64,000 bases of DNA. It comes from Salinimonas iocasae. Its GTDB lineage: Bacteria > Pseudomonadota > Gammaproteobacteria > Enterobacterales > Alteromonadaceae. The position numbers and the translations under genes were made by a program. The notes below the pieces were generated by a model, which made no database searches, was not told the DNA's origin, and saw only the letters and a list, made by a program, of their open reading frames with translations. Numbering within the stretch: the first letter of the stretch is position 1; every line of letters begins with the position of its first letter. This document shows, piece after piece, positions 26,968 through 37,184 of the stretch. The stretch covers positions 3,178,001 to 3,242,000 of the forward strand of contig NZ_CP039852.1 of NCBI RefSeq assembly GCF_006228385.1, read 5' to 3'.

Positions 26968-27465
26968 TTATACATCTCTCCAGTCAAATACTACGGGCCA
27001 CAACGGCTGGTCTTTATTCTCAAATTGCTGCCATAAATACTGATAGGTTTTATTCTCTGCCGGATGGATGTCATCCGGCACCAGTTCAGCTAAGGGGCGT
27101 AATACAAATGCGTTATACAGAATCTCTTCTCTGGGCAGCGTGACAGGCTGCGAAGTCACTACGTTATTAAACGTTAAAAGATCCAGGTCCAGTGTTCGTG
27201 AACAAAACTTTTTCTCACTGTGCGTTCTCCCATGATCCCGTTCAATAGCCTTTAATCTGTCGTTAACTTGCGCCACACTGAGGTCGGTAAAAGCACTGAC
27301 AACCAGGTTGTAAAATGTCTCCCCGTCAAAGCCAACCGCCTCACTTTCGTATACTGATGAGCACTGAACATCTTTAAAGTGAGTTTTAAGCGCGGCCACT
27401 CCTTCGCGGGTATGTCTTGCCCTTTCAATGTTCGAGCCAACACTGATAAGAATTTTATTAAGCAT
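26968..27465 (-). CDS. folK: 2-amino-4-hydroxy-6-hydroxymethyldihydropteridine pyrophosphokinase
   Basis: Transfers pyrophosphate from ATP to 6-hydroxymethyl-dihydropterin in folate synthesis. 165 residues with GSNIERARHTREGVAALK at the start, FYNLVVSAFTDLS, and the active-site segment FCSRTLDLDLLTF containing the metal-binding aspartates. Its ATG overlaps the end of folB by 8 bases, which indicates translational coupling of two consecutive pathway steps. Confidence 0.93.
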   Translation of the reverse strand: MLNKILISVGSNIERARHTREGVAALKTHFKDVQCSSVYESEAVGFDGETFYNLVVSAFTDLSVAQVNDRLKAIERDHGRTHSEKKFCSRTLDLDLLTFNNVVTSQPVTLPREEILYNAFVLRPLAELVPDDIHPAENKTYQYLWQQFENKDQPLWPVVFDWRDV

Positions 27466-27817
27466 TGTGTTTTGATGCAGAAATGGTGACAGTTACCGCC
27501 CGCGCATCAGGCAGTATATTGGGTTTGGTAATGGCCAGAGAAACAGACGAAACCGCAAACGCAGAAAGTACGGACTGACAAAGAAAGTGGCCCAGTGCCT
27601 CTAACAGCTCAAACCGGGTGGCGCCCGCTTCGTTTTGTATGAAGTCAGCCAGCTTTGCATAGTCGATAGTATCGGCAACGTTATCGCTGATGCGCGCCTG
27701 CATCAGATCAGCACAAATACTGACATCTATCAGCAGGCGGGTTTTTTGCGTTCTTTCCCAGTCATAAACGCCAATAAGCGCATCAACGTTTAAGTCGCGA
27801 ATGTGAATCTGATCCAT
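27458..27817 (-). CDS. folB: Dihydroneopterin aldolase
   Basis: Folate pathway enzyme (119 residues) cleaving dihydroneopterin. It begins MDQIHIRDLNVDALIGVYDW, the conserved N-terminus with the GVYDWE pocket, and contains LIDVSICADL and DTIDYAKLADFI followed by FELLEALG. It is the first gene of the folB-folK-uppP-HIT group and diverges from plsY. Confidence 0.93.
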   Translation of the reverse strand: MDQIHIRDLNVDALIGVYDWERTQKTRLLIDVSICADLMQARISDNVADTIDYAKLADFIQNEAGATRFELLEALGHFLCQSVLSAFAVSSVSLAITKPNILPDARAVTVTISASKHNA

Positions 27818-27942
27818 ATATTTCAGCCAGTTCTTGCAGCTGACGTATTCTCGCCCAGACGCAACTTAACGTATGCGACTGGCGCATTTACGCGCTTTTT
27901 AGTAGTGTGAGGCAAGTGTAACCTGAACCTCGACCGTATTAC

Positions 27943-28560
27943 ATGATTGCAACTATTATTTTGATGGTAAGTGTGGCTTACCTGTGCGGTTCACTTTCCA
28001 GTGCCGTGGTCATCAGTCGTTTGTACCGGTTACCTGATCCGCGTCAGGCGGGATCACAGAATCCCGGCGCAACGAATGTATATCGCCTGGGCGGTCGAAT
28101 TCCGGCTGTTTTAGTGTTGGTAATGGATATTCTGAAAGGTACGCTGCCGGTATATGTCAGCTACTGGATTGGAATAGATGCAGTCGCACTGGGGGTTATT
28201 GCAATTGCAGCCTGCCTTGGTCATATCTTCCCGCTGTATTTTGGCTTTAAAGGCGGCAAAGCCGTAGCCACTGCTTTTGGCGCTATGCTTCCTATCGGTT
28301 TGGAGCTGGGTGCACTGCTTATTTTTACATGGGGTGTAGCGCTGTTTATCTGGGGTTACTCATCGCTTGCTGCAATAATCACCGTTGCCCTTGCCCCGCT
28401 ATATGTTTGGTTTATCAAGCCACTTTACACGCTGCCTGTGGCAATGCTCTCAATATTAATTATTGCACGACACCGGGCAAACATCGTCAGGCTATTGAAA
28501 GGCGAAGAATCTAAGGTGTGGAATAAACAGGGCAAACTAAAGTCAGATAGCCAGCCCTGA
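27943..28560 (+). CDS. plsY: Acyl-phosphate:glycerol-3-phosphate acyltransferase
   Basis: Makes lysophosphatidic acid from acyl-phosphate in the inner membrane. 205 residues, about five to seven spans, with the three PlsY motifs: [30 protein letters not shown]; and [20 protein letters not shown]. It diverges from folB and converges with tsaD, from which it is separated by 14 bases without a clear terminator. Confidence 0.95.
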   Translation: MIATIILMVSVAYLCGSLSSAVVISRLYRLPDPRQAGSQNPGATNVYRLGGRIPAVLVLVMDILKGTLPVYVSYWIGIDAVALGVIAIAACLGHIFPLYFGFKGGKAVATAFGAMLPIGLELGALLIFTWGVALFIWGYSSLAAIITVALAPLYVWFIKPLYTLPVAMLSILIIARHRANIVRLLKGEESKVWNKQGKLKSDSQP

Positions 28561-28574
28561 ACATGCAAAAGCCT

Positions 28575-29588
28575 TTACACTGGCTCAAGCGAGTCAAGCG
28601 GCCAGCGTGGGTTGGCTGTCGCGCCCAGCGAAACGGTTTGACCTGCTTTTAAACGCTGCATGCCGGCATAGGCGATCATGGCGCCATTGTCAGTGCAAAA
28701 AGCCAGATTGGGGTAAAAGACCTCCCCGTTCAACTTGCGCATCATTGTTTCCATTTCACAACGTAACCGCTTATTAGCACTTACCCCACCAGCGATTACC
28801 AGACGTTTCAGCCCGGTTTGCTTTAGCGCTCGTCGACATTTGATCATCAGTGTATCTACCACAGCTTCTTCAAATGCATAGGCAATATTGGCGTGGGTTT
28901 GTTTATCATCGGCAGCATCTCGAATGGTGTTTGCGGCAAACGTTTTCAGACCGCTGAAACTGAAATCCAGCCCTGGTCTGTCTGTCATCGGGCGCGGGAA
29001 CTGATAATGCCCAGGCTCGCCCTGTTCGGCCAGCTTAGCCAGCAGCGGGCCACCCGGGTAATCCAGACCCAGTAATTTGGCGGTCTTATCAAACGCTTCG
29101 CCTGCGGCATCATCAATGGACTCGCCCAGCACTTCATAGCGCCCGATACCGGCTACGTTTACCAGCATAGAATGCCCGCCGGAGACCAGTAATGCGACAA
29201 ACGGAAATGCCGGCGCATTGTCTTCCAGCATAGGGGCTAACAAATGCCCTTCCATATGATGTACACCCACTGCAGGTACGTCCCAGGCATAGGCCAGTGC
29301 CCTGCCCACAGAAGAGCCTACCAGCAATGCGCCCACCAGGCCCGGCCCTTGTGTAAATGCAATGCCGTCCAACTCGTCAGGGGCGGTGTTAGCATCCTGC
29401 ATGGCCTTTTCAATCAGCGGAAGGGTTTTACGCACATGATCCCGGGAAGCCAGCTCAGGGACCACGCCCCCGTAATCAGCATGTAATTTTACCTGACTGT
29501 ACAATTCATGAGATAATAGGCCCTGCTCGTCATCGTAGACAGCAATACCGGTCTCATCACAGGATGTTTCAATTCCCAGAATGCGCAT
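28575..29588 (-). CDS. tsaD: tRNA N6-adenosine threonylcarbamoyltransferase
   Basis: Catalytic subunit for the t6A37 modification of tRNAs reading ANN codons. With the ATG at 29588 ([14 protein letters not shown]) the protein has 337 residues, identical in length to E. coli TsaD. An upstream in-frame extension of 26 codons lacks conservation and was dropped. Metal-binding HHMEGHL (about residue 110), [20 protein letters not shown] and [13 protein letters not shown] are present. It diverges from rpsU, the usual gammaproteobacterial arrangement. Confidence 0.97.
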   Translation of the reverse strand: MRILGIETSCDETGIAVYDDEQGLLSHELYSQVKLHADYGGVVPELASRDHVRKTLPLIEKAMQDANTAPDELDGIAFTQGPGLVGALLVGSSVGRALAYAWDVPAVGVHHMEGHLLAPMLEDNAPAFPFVALLVSGGHSMLVNVAGIGRYEVLGESIDDAAGEAFDKTAKLLGLDYPGGPLLAKLAEQGEPGHYQFPRPMTDRPGLDFSFSGLKTFAANTIRDAADDKQTHANIAYAFEEAVVDTLMIKCRRALKQTGLKRLVIAGGVSANKRLRCEMETMMRKLNGEVFYPNLAFCTDNGAMIAYAGMQRLKAGQTVSLGATANPRWPLDSLEPV

Positions 29589-29702
29589 AAGGTGATCCGA
29601 CTTGGTAAAAAATGTGGGCCGAAGTTTACCGTTTATCATCATAGGTGGGAATGGCGGATCACGCATTTTGTCAGAAACTGGCTATTTTTTAGCAATTCTG
29701 TC

Positions 29703-29731
29703 TTTACATTTGCCCCGCGAATGATTAGAAT
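29703..29731 (+). promoter_or_regulatory. Sigma-70 promoter of the rpsU-yqeY-dnaG-rpoD operon
   Basis: TTTACA, a spacer of exactly 17 bases, then TAGAAT; each hexamer differs from consensus at one position. It lies 83 bases upstream of rpsU. Confidence 0.75.
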
Positions 29732-29813
29732 TTCGCACCATTTTTAACCCGGGTGCCCTTTTGTGAGCATAATTTGCCCGGTTCAACCGTGATAATTTTG
29801 AGGTGAGTACTTA

Positions 29814-30029
29814 ATGCCTATCGTTAAAGTTAGAGAAAACGAGCCGTTTGACGTTGCGCTTCGTCGTTTCAAGCGTTCTTGTGAAAAAGCAGGCGTTCTG
29901 TCAGAAGTTCGTCGTCGTGAATTTTTCGAAAAGCCGACCTGGGAACGTAAACGCAAGAAAGCTGCAGCGAAGAAACGTCATCTGAAAAAGCTGGCTCGCG
30001 AAAACGCACGTCGCGTAAAACTCTACTAA
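29814..30029 (+). CDS. rpsU: 30S ribosomal protein S21
   Basis: Small basic ribosomal protein, 71 residues as in E. coli, beginning [20 protein letters not shown] and ending in a Lys/Arg-rich tail. GAGGTGA lies 8-10 bases before the start. It is the first gene of the macromolecular synthesis operon and is followed by a hairpin that can separate its high expression from the genes behind. Confidence 0.98.
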   Translation: MPIVKVRENEPFDVALRRFKRSCEKAGVLSEVRRREFFEKPTWERKRKKAAAKKRHLKKLARENARRVKLY

Positions 30030-30044
30030 GATAGTGTTTATTCT

Positions 30045-30068
30045 CAAAGGTGCCTGAAGGCACCTTTG
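30045..30068 (+). terminator. Partial terminator/attenuator after rpsU
   Basis: Ten-base perfect arms CAAAGGTGCC and GGCACCTTTG with a TGAA loop, followed by TCGTTTCT. The incomplete T-run fits the leaky terminator known between rpsU and dnaG in E. coli. Confidence 0.75.
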
Positions 30069-30105
30069 TCGTTTCTAAGGCTTGGTTTTTTCAAAAGGTC
30101 CTGTC

Positions 30106-30552
30106 ATGGCATTAATTGACGAATTAAAAGAAGCACAAAAAGATGCAATGCGGGCGAAAGACAAAGTTCGCCTGGGCACAATTCGTATGGCGATTGCAGC
30201 CATCCGTCAGCGTGAAATTGATGATCAGATAACACTAACTGATGCAGATATACTGGCAGTGTTGACTAAGATGGTTAAACAGCGTCAGGATGCAGCGCAG
30301 CAGTATGACGATGCTGGTCGTGAAGAGTTGGCGGCAAAAGAACGTGCCGAAATAACCGTTATCGAAACCTTCCTGCCCCAGCCGCTCAGTGATGCTGAAC
30401 TGGATGCGTTAATCGATGAAGCCATGGCTGATACCGGCGCAACTGGTATGCAGGATATGGGTAAGGTTATGGGACAACTTAAACCTAAAGTTCAGGGCCG
30501 CACTGATATGGGCGCGTTGAGCGCAAGAATCAAATCTCGCCTGAACGGCTAA
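30106..30552 (+). CDS. yqeY: GatB/YqeY domain protein
   Basis: 148 residues from the ATG at 30106, which has AAGGT six bases upstream; an in-frame upstream extension of eight codons was not used. The fold is the YqeY domain found at the end of the GatB amidotransferase subunit (LIDELKEAQKDAMRAKDKVR, IETFLPQPLSDAELDALIDE, MGKVMGQLKPKVQGRTDM). It is thought to bind tRNA-related substrates; its exact role is not known. It is inserted between rpsU and dnaG, as in many gammaproteobacteria. Confidence 0.93.
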   Translation: MALIDELKEAQKDAMRAKDKVRLGTIRMAIAAIRQREIDDQITLTDADILAVLTKMVKQRQDAAQQYDDAGREELAAKERAEITVIETFLPQPLSDAELDALIDEAMADTGATGMQDMGKVMGQLKPKVQGRTDMGALSARIKSRLNG

Positions 30553-30632
30553 CGACTTCGGCGCAGCGAATCATTGTTGCGCCTTTTTCCTATCTTGTTA
30601 AAGTAACTCCTTTATTCCTGTAATCTGAATTC

Positions 30633-32423
30633 ATGGCCGGAAAAATACCCCGGGATTTCATTGATGATCTCCTGTCCAGAACCGACGTTGTCGATATTGT
30701 AGATAGTCGGGTAAAGTTAAAAAAAGCTGGCAAGAATTATCAGGCTTGCTGCCCCTTTCATAACGAAAAAACGCCTTCCTTTACTGTCAGTCAGGACAAA
30801 CAGTTTTATCACTGCTTCGGATGCGGTGCACACGGCAACGCTATCTCTTTTATGATGGAGTTCGATCGCCTTGAGTTTGTTGAGGCAATTGAAGAACTCG
30901 CTAAATTCCATGGGTTGGATGTGCCCCGTGAGCAAGGCGGGCCGCCAGCGATGTCTCAGGCTAAAAAGCAGCAGCTGGAAGATGATCATACCCTGATGGA
31001 ACAGGTCGCCCGTTACTTTCAGCATCAGTTACGCAGCCACCCTAACAGTCAAAAAGCCATCAGCTATTTGAAAGGCCGTGGCTTATCCGGTGATGTTGTC
31101 AAACAGTGGGAAGTTGGTTATGCCCCCAGTGAGTGGGACGGCGTACTAAGCACGTTTGGCACTACTAATGACCGTATACGACAATTGATCGACCTTAAAC
31201 TGGTCAATCAGAACGACAGTGGCAAACAATACGATTTTTTCCGTGACCGGATAATGTTTCCGATTCGGGACAGGCGTGGACGAGTTGTGGGTTTTGGCGG
31301 CCGCGTGCTGGAAAACGACAGCGGGCCGAAGTACCTGAACTCGCCGGAAACGCGCATCTTTCATAAAGGTCAGGAACTCTACGGATACTATCAGGTCCGC
31401 CAGAATAATCGGCATCTGGATAAGATCATGGTCGTTGAAGGCTATATGGATGTCGTTGCGCTCAGTCAGTTCGACATTAATATTGCTACAGCGGCGCTGG
31501 GCACTGCAACTACACCGGACCACCTGAATTTACTGATGCGCTCCACCAATCATATTGTGTGTTGCTACGATGGAGATAACGCCGGACGACAGGCCGCCTG
31601 GCGGGCGCTGGAAAATGCCCTTCCCGCGCTAAAAGATGGTGTAAAACTGACATTCATGTTTCTGCCTGACGGCGAAGACCCTGATACGATGGTACGCAAA
31701 GTCGGCGCTGACAGCCTGCTTTCAATGCTAAATGATGATGCCCTGCCGTTGTCGCGCTTTTTCTTTGAAACTCTGCTCAAAGAGCACGAAGTCGGCACGC
31801 CGGAAGGCAAACTGGCTTTAAAAGCAGCCGCTCAACCGCTGATAGATACGGTACTGGGCGACAATCAACGGGCGATGCTTGCCGAGGAACTGGCAAAACA
31901 TACTGGCGAGTATGACCGGTTCAGATTGCAGCAGGACATCGCACAGGCCAACCAAAAGTCTTCCCGTCCGGGTGGCACTAGTACCCGCCATACTGTGCAA
32001 AAGACGCGGTTATCACCAGTACGCACATTGGTTAGGCTACTGCTTGATTCCCCCTCGCTGGCTGGTCGCTGCGAAGAGGTAATGCCAGCATTACTCGCCA
32101 ATAGTGGTATTGCTGGCATCACTCTGCTGAGCGACATTCACCAGTATTGTTTGAATAACAGACAGGCAACAACCGCGCAGCTTATTGAAAACTTCCGGGA
32201 TCATCCCCATTCATCAGCTATCGCAAAGTTACTGCAGCAGGAACATCTGGTAAATGAGGCGGATGAAGAGCGGGTATTCACCGATAGCTTTGCCCGCCTT
32301 CTTGACTGGCATTTTGATAGTCGCATCGAAACGTTACTTTCTCGCTCCCGCGTACAACCGCTTAGTCGGGCCGAGAAAGAAGAACTGACGATGCTGATGA
32401 AAGAGCGCCAGTCAAAACACTAA
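30633..32423 (+). CDS. dnaG: DNA primase
   Basis: Makes RNA primers for replication. 596 residues: a CHC2 zinc-binding domain (CCPFHNEKTPSF...FHCFGCG-type, about 38-66), the RNA polymerase basic and Toprim domain (MVVEGYMDVVALSQF near residue 270; CYDGDNAGRQAAW near 310), and a helical C-terminal domain that contacts DnaB. It lacks an obvious Shine-Dalgarno sequence, consistent with the low expression of dnaG inside this operon. Confidence 0.97.
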   Translation: MAGKIPRDFIDDLLSRTDVVDIVDSRVKLKKAGKNYQACCPFHNEKTPSFTVSQDKQFYHCFGCGAHGNAISFMMEFDRLEFVEAIEELAKFHGLDVPREQGGPPAMSQAKKQQLEDDHTLMEQVARYFQHQLRSHPNSQKAISYLKGRGLSGDVVKQWEVGYAPSEWDGVLSTFGTTNDRIRQLIDLKLVNQNDSGKQYDFFRDRIMFPIRDRRGRVVGFGGRVLENDSGPKYLNSPETRIFHKGQELYGYYQVRQNNRHLDKIMVVEGYMDVVALSQFDINIATAALGTATTPDHLNLLMRSTNHIVCCYDGDNAGRQAAWRALENALPALKDGVKLTFMFLPDGEDPDTMVRKVGADSLLSMLNDDALPLSRFFFETLLKEHEVGTPEGKLALKAAAQPLIDTVLGDNQRAMLAEELAKHTGEYDRFRLQQDIAQANQKSSRPGGTSTRHTVQKTRLSPVRTLVRLLLDSPSLAGRCEEVMPALLANSGIAGITLLSDIHQYCLNNRQATTAQLIENFRDHPHSSAIAKLLQQEHLVNEADEERVFTDSFARLLDWHFDSRIETLLSRSRVQPLSRAEKEELTMLMKERQSKH

Positions 32424-32697
32424 GAATCAGAGCGGTGTTGCGGTGAAAAGTACCAACTATTTTTGGTTAAAAAACATGCCGGTAGCCTAGTATAAATAAC
32501 GCTTTATCTGTTATACTGGTCAATTCGCTGCAAGCTTACGTAAGTAATTGCAGAACGATTTTTCAGCCGAAAAAGAGGGTCAGAGGCCCTGACAGGTGCG
32601 GTAACAAGACGACAGCAAGCATGAACGAGCAATGGATTAAACGTTGGCTTGGTCATGCTTTTTTGCTTAATTAATAATTGTGAGAAGTGTAGGTTCT
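32424..32697 (+). promoter_or_regulatory. rpoD leader region with possible leader peptide and stem-loop
   Basis: 274 bases between dnaG and rpoD. Near 32500-32520 there are AT-rich hexamers such as TAGTAT and TATACT that could be -10 elements. From 32621 to 32674 runs a 17-codon frame ([17 protein letters not shown]). Its ends overlap eight-base inverted arms AAGCATGA (32617-32624) and TCATGCTT (32653-32660), the latter extended by TTTT. This could be an attenuator; the small frame has no good ribosome binding site. Confidence 0.4.
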
Positions 32698-34536
32698 ATG
32701 GCGCAAAGCAAGCAATCTCAGATTAAACTCCTGATTGCAAAAGGTAAAGAGCAAGGTTACTTAACTTTTGCAGAAGTAAACGACCACCTGCCGCAAGACA
32801 TAGTCGATTCTGATCAAATCGAAGATATTATTCGCATGATTAATGACATGGGTATTCAGGTATCTGAATCCGCTCCGGATTCTGACGAATTACTCATGCA
32901 GGAAACAACCGCTGATGAAGATGCAGCAGAGGCTGCAGCTCAGGCGCTGGCAACTGTAGAAAGTGAAATAGGCCGCACCACCGACCCGGTTCGTATGTAT
33001 ATGCGTGAAATGGGTACGGTTGAGCTTCTGACTCGCGAAGGTGAAATTGAAATCGCCAAGCGCATTGAAGATGGGATTAACCAGGTTCAGTGCTCAGTAG
33101 CCGAATACCCCGAAGCGATTACCTATCTGCTTGAGCAGTGGGATCTGTATGAAGCCGAAGAAATACGCCTTGGCGATATTATTTCAGGTTTTGTCGACCC
33201 TGATGACGACCGTGATCTGGCGCCTACGGCGACACACATCGGCTCTGAACTTTCAGAAGAAGAACTGGAAGATGAAGACGATGACGACAAGGATGACGAT
33301 GACGATTCTGATGAAGATGATAGCGGCGTTGATCCTGAACAGGCACGTGAAAAGTTCGCAGAGCTGCGTGATCAGTACGGCAAAGCCCGTGATGTAATCG
33401 AGACCCAGGGTCGCGCGCATCCGGACTCACGCAAAGAAATTGCAGCACTGAGCGAAATTTTCAAAGAATTCCGCCTGGTGCCTAAGCAGTTTGATCGCAT
33501 GGTTAAAAACATGCGCGATATGATGGACAAAGTACGTATCCAGGAACGTCTGGTTATGAAGTACAGTGTCATCAATGCCAAAATGCCTAAAAAGGATTTC
33601 ATCAAAGCATTCGCGGGTAACGAAACGTCTACCGAATGGTTAGGTGAAGCGATTAATGGCAGCCATGCTTACAGCGATGCGCTGGCGCAGCATAAAGAAG
33701 ATATCGAGCGTAGCGTATCGAAAATGACGCAGGTTGAGCAGGAAACAGGCTTAATCATCGCCGATATTAAAGATATCAATCGCCGTATGTCGATTGGTGA
33801 AGCAAAAGCGCGCCGGGCCAAGAAGGAAATGGTTGAGGCCAACTTGCGTCTGGTTATTTCGATTGCTAAGAAATACACCAATCGCGGATTGCAATTCCTG
33901 GATCTTATTCAGGAAGGTAATATTGGTCTGATGAAGGCAGTTGATAAATTTGAATACCGTCGTGGTTACAAATTTTCGACCTACGCAACATGGTGGATTC
34001 GCCAGGCGATTACCCGCTCAATTGCTGACCAGGCGCGGACTATCCGTATTCCGGTTCATATGATCGAGACCATTAACAAGCTGAACCGTATTTCCCGTCA
34101 AATGTTACAGGAAATGGGCCGCGAGCCAAGCCCGGAGGAATTGTCAGAACGCATGCTGATGCCGGAAGACAAAATCCGTAAGGTGCTTAAAATCGCTAAA
34201 GAGCCAATTTCTATGGAAACACCTATTGGCGATGATGAAGATTCACATCTGGGTGACTTTATTGAGGACAGCACCATTATTCAGCCGTTGGACTCTGCCA
34301 CAGGTGGTAGCCTGAAGGGTGCGACGCAAGAGGTTCTGGCCGGGTTAACCGCTCGTGAAGCTAAAGTACTGAGAATGCGCTTCGGCATTGATATGAATAC
34401 TGACCATACGCTGGAAGAAGTGGGTAAGCAGTTTGATGTTACCCGCGAACGTATTCGTCAGATTGAAGCCAAAGCGTTACGGAAGCTTCGCCATCCCAGC
34501 CGCTCTGAGCAGCTGCGCAGTTTCTTGGACGAGTAA
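32698..34536 (+). CDS. rpoD: RNA polymerase housekeeping sigma factor (sigma-70)
   Basis: 612 residues from ATG 32698 ([13 protein letters not shown]), one less than E. coli RpoD. Visible are region 1.1, region 1.2 ([20 protein letters not shown]) and an acidic non-conserved insert with an Asp/Glu run around residues 195-215. Also visible are region 2 ([37 protein letters not shown]), region 3 and the region 4 helix-turn-helix ([20 protein letters not shown]). It ends the operon, 15 bases before a strong terminator. Confidence 0.98.
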   Translation: MAQSKQSQIKLLIAKGKEQGYLTFAEVNDHLPQDIVDSDQIEDIIRMINDMGIQVSESAPDSDELLMQETTADEDAAEAAAQALATVESEIGRTTDPVRMYMREMGTVELLTREGEIEIAKRIEDGINQVQCSVAEYPEAITYLLEQWDLYEAEEIRLGDIISGFVDPDDDRDLAPTATHIGSELSEEELEDEDDDDKDDDDDSDEDDSGVDPEQAREKFAELRDQYGKARDVIETQGRAHPDSRKEIAALSEIFKEFRLVPKQFDRMVKNMRDMMDKVRIQERLVMKYSVINAKMPKKDFIKAFAGNETSTEWLGEAINGSHAYSDALAQHKEDIERSVSKMTQVEQETGLIIADIKDINRRMSIGEAKARRAKKEMVEANLRLVISIAKKYTNRGLQFLDLIQEGNIGLMKAVDKFEYRRGYKFSTYATWWIRQAITRSIADQARTIRIPVHMIETINKLNRISRQMLQEMGREPSPEELSERMLMPEDKIRKVLKIAKEPISMETPIGDDEDSHLGDFIEDSTIIQPLDSATGGSLKGATQEVLAGLTAREAKVLRMRFGIDMNTDHTLEEVGKQFDVTRERIRQIEAKALRKLRHPSRSEQLRSFLDE

Positions 34537-34550
34537 CTGTATAAAGTCAG

Positions 34551-34578
34551 AAAAAAGCCCGCATCAGCGGGCTTTTTT
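34551..34578 (+). terminator. Rho-independent terminator of rpoD
   Basis: Perfect stem AAAAAAGCCCGC-ATCA-GCGGGCTTTTTT directly behind rpoD. Confidence 0.95.
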
Positions 34579-34648
34579 GTCTCTGGTGATTTACCTGAGC
34601 AATATTTATCGCTAGCTTACAGGTTGCAATAATTAAGGGGAAACCAGC

Positions 34649-35089
34649 ATGCAATGGCAATGGGCAAAACTTGAGGCGTTAGGCGCTACGGATGTTCACG
34701 CAATGTATCAGCTGCGTCAGAATGTATTTATTCTGGAGCAGACGTGTCTTTATCCTGACATTGATGAGCTGGATGAAAAAGCCTGGCATTTACTGGGCTG
34801 GCAGGGAAGCAAGCTAACTGCGTATGCGCGATTGCTGGCCCCTGGAATTAAGTATCCTGAGCCTGCAATGGGCCGTGTTTTGATTTCTATGCAGGCACGC
34901 GGTCAGCAGTTAGGGCGCAAGCTGGTCAGCGAAGCCCTGACATATAGTCAGACCACATTCAGCACCTCCGCTATGCGCATTTCAGCACAGCTTCATTTAG
35001 CGGCCTTTTACGAGAGCTTCGGTTTTGTCACTGAAGGGGATGCCTATGATGAAGACGGCATCCCGCATATTGAGATGTCTCGCCGCTGA
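34649..35089 (+). CDS. ElaA-type GNAT acetyltransferase
   Basis: Single-domain acyl-CoA acetyltransferase of 146 residues. ElaA-family signatures are ALYQLRQNVF-like AMYQLRQNVFILEQTCLYPD, IDELDEKAWHLLGW, YARLLAPG, MGRVLISMQARGQQLGRKLV and FYESFGF. The substrate of ElaA proteins is not known. It precedes the D-glutamate gene set by 100 bases but has its own ribosome binding site (AAGGGG), so a link to that set is uncertain. Confidence 0.88.
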   Translation: MQWQWAKLEALGATDVHAMYQLRQNVFILEQTCLYPDIDELDEKAWHLLGWQGSKLTAYARLLAPGIKYPEPAMGRVLISMQARGQQLGRKLVSEALTYSQTTFSTSAMRISAQLHLAAFYESFGFVTEGDAYDEDGIPHIEMSRR

Positions 35090-35189
35090 GCAGATATTCC
35101 TTTTCCGCTCTATACCCGAATAATCCAACTGTTGGGTTGTGCGTATCTAAGGGAGTCCATTACAAACCTACCGAAATCAAGGAAATGAT

Positions 35190-36182
35190 GTGATTCAGGC
35201 GCCTTACCTGCTCTTTATCGGCGATGCTACCGACCCGTTAAGTATCAAAATGGCCCGCAGTGTAGCTGACTGGCGGGCGCAAAAATGTCTTGGTGAATAC
35301 CGGCTACCCGGATGTGAAGTAACAACCGGCTGCCCATCGTTAAGTATCGCGCAGGCTGCCGAACGAGGCGCAAAAAGCTTTATTTTAGGGTTCGCCAATA
35401 GTGGCGGGCATTTGGATGAGCGTTACCTGCCACATATTATCGAAGCCATTGAGTCAGGCATGGATGTGGTAAGCGGCCTGCATGATAAGCTGACAAATTA
35501 TCCTGAGCTGGTTAAAAAGGCTGAAATTGCCGGTGTGCGCCTTATAGATATCCGCCACCCTGCCCTGCGCCTGTCTACCGGAACAGGGAAAAAGCGAACA
35601 GGAAAGCGGCTTCTCACCGTAGGTACCGATTGTTCAGTAGGTAAAATGTATACGTCGCTAAGCCTGACCCAGGCCATGGCGGAGCAAGGACGCCAGGCCA
35701 CATTCAGAGCCACTGGCCAAAGCGGTATTCTTGTCGCCGGTGAAGGCATACCAATAGACTGCGTGGTGGCGGATTTTATTTCAGGCGCGGCTGAGTCTCT
35801 TAGTCCGGACAACGATCCAGCTCACTGGGATATCATCGAAGGCCAGGGCTCTTTATTTCATCCGGCGTTTGCCGGCGTCAGTCTGGGCTTACTGCATGGC
35901 TCGCAACCCGATGCACTCGCTATATGTCATGCACTGAACCGTTCGCATATGCGCGGTTTGCCGCATGTTCCACAGCCCTCTCTTTCTGCAACGATCAACG
36001 CCAATCTGGAAGCAGCCCGCCTCACCAATCCTGATGTTTACGTAGCAGGGATAGCGGTAAATACGTCGGCCGTGAAAGAGGATGAGGCGACAGCGTGGTG
36101 TCGTAAAACCAGTGATTCGTTCGGCTTACCCTGTGTCGATCCGGTTCGCCATGATGTGTCAGTATTGCTGGAGCGTTTATGA
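35190..36182 (+). CDS. dgcN: DUF1611 family N-acetyltransferase (DgcN-like)
   Basis: 330 residues with a Rossmann-like N-terminal part and a P-loop-like C-terminal half (VGTDCSVGKMYTSLSLTQAM near residue 150; EGQGSLFHPAFAGVSLGLLH). DUF1611 proteins next to an enolase-superfamily epimerase have been described in marine bacteria as DgcN, which acetylates D-glutamate so that DgcA can racemise it. GTG start at 35190 with AAGGA in front. Its stop overlaps the DgcA start by four bases (ATGA), a strong sign that both act in one pathway. The name rests on family and context. Confidence 0.75.
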   Translation: MIQAPYLLFIGDATDPLSIKMARSVADWRAQKCLGEYRLPGCEVTTGCPSLSIAQAAERGAKSFILGFANSGGHLDERYLPHIIEAIESGMDVVSGLHDKLTNYPELVKKAEIAGVRLIDIRHPALRLSTGTGKKRTGKRLLTVGTDCSVGKMYTSLSLTQAMAEQGRQATFRATGQSGILVAGEGIPIDCVVADFISGAAESLSPDNDPAHWDIIEGQGSLFHPAFAGVSLGLLHGSQPDALAICHALNRSHMRGLPHVPQPSLSATINANLEAARLTNPDVYVAGIAVNTSAVKEDEATAWCRKTSDSFGLPCVDPVRHDVSVLLERL

Positions 36183-37171
36183 GATTAACGATTGAAGCGA
36201 AGCATGAAACATTGCCTCTAGCGCAGACTTTTGCCATTTCACGCGGCGCCAAGACACAGGCTGATGTAGTTGTGGTAACGGTCACCAACGGTGAGTTTAC
36301 CGGTTGGGGGGAATCAGTTCCCTATGCCCGTTATGATCAGAGTATTGAAGATACGCTGAATAAAATTAAATGCACAAAACCAGCAATTAAACATATTGAT
36401 GACCACCGCCGCCTTAATGCAATTTTACCGGCATGTGCCGCCAGAAATGCACTGGATTGCGCTTTGTGGGATCTAAAGTCAAAAATTGAAAACAAGCCGG
36501 TCGCTCAGCTTATCGACCTGCAGGAAGTAAAGTCCTGCGTAACGGCGCAAACTGTAAGTGTTGCCAGTACTCAGGAAATGCAAAAGAACGCCCGGGCATT
36601 ATGTAACAGTGAATTAATCAAGGTAAAACTAGATCCGGACGATGTCATCGAAAAAGTCAGTGCTATCCATGAAGTATGCCCGGATAGTCGCTTTATTATT
36701 GATGCCAATGAAGGCTGGAATTTATCGTTATTAAAGGAAGTGGCGCCACAGTTAGCCAGGTTGAATGTTGCGCTGATTGAACAGCCACTGCCCGCGGACG
36801 ACGACGAAGGGTTAACTGACTATCAGTGCCCTGTCCCGTTGTGTGCAGATGAATCATGCCATACCACCGCATCGCTCAAGCAGTTAGTCGGCAAATATCA
36901 GGCTATCAATATCAAGCTAGACAAGACCGGGGGACTGACCGAAGCACGTTCCTTAATGAAGGCAGCCAGGCTTTACGAGCTGGATATCATGGTGGGCTGT
37001 ATGGTGGCCTCCTCACTGGCTATGGCCCCGGCATACCTGCTGGCGGGCGGCGCAGATTATGTTGATCTTGATGGTCCGGTACTGGTAGCAGAAGACCGTC
37101 AAAACGGGTTTATTATCGAAAATGGCATTATGAAACGCCCGGACTCACTGTTGTGGGGCAGTGGCCGGTAA
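36179..37171 (+). CDS. dgcA: Enolase-superfamily racemase (DgcA / dipeptide epimerase-like)
   Basis: 330 residues, related to L-Ala-D/L-Glu epimerase. N-terminal capping domain (GWGESVPYARYDQS), then a barrel with the acid/base and metal residues of the subgroup: LIKVKLDPDD (Lys pair), FIIDANEGWN (Asp), LIEQPLPADDDEG (Glu), LCADESCHT (Asp), INIKLDKTGG (Lys) and the MVGCMVASSLA loop. Paired with dgcN it would interconvert N-acetyl-D- and L-glutamate; a muropeptide dipeptide epimerase is the alternative. It is followed after 13 bases by a sodium symporter. Confidence 0.75.
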   Translation: MRLTIEAKHETLPLAQTFAISRGAKTQADVVVVTVTNGEFTGWGESVPYARYDQSIEDTLNKIKCTKPAIKHIDDHRRLNAILPACAARNALDCALWDLKSKIENKPVAQLIDLQEVKSCVTAQTVSVASTQEMQKNARALCNSELIKVKLDPDDVIEKVSAIHEVCPDSRFIIDANEGWNLSLLKEVAPQLARLNVALIEQPLPADDDEGLTDYQCPVPLCADESCHTTASLKQLVGKYQAINIKLDKTGGLTEARSLMKAARLYELDIMVGCMVASSLAMAPAYLLAGGADYVDLDGPVLVAEDRQNGFIIENGIMKRPDSLLWGSGR

Positions 37172-37184
37172 TGGATAGTCAGTA

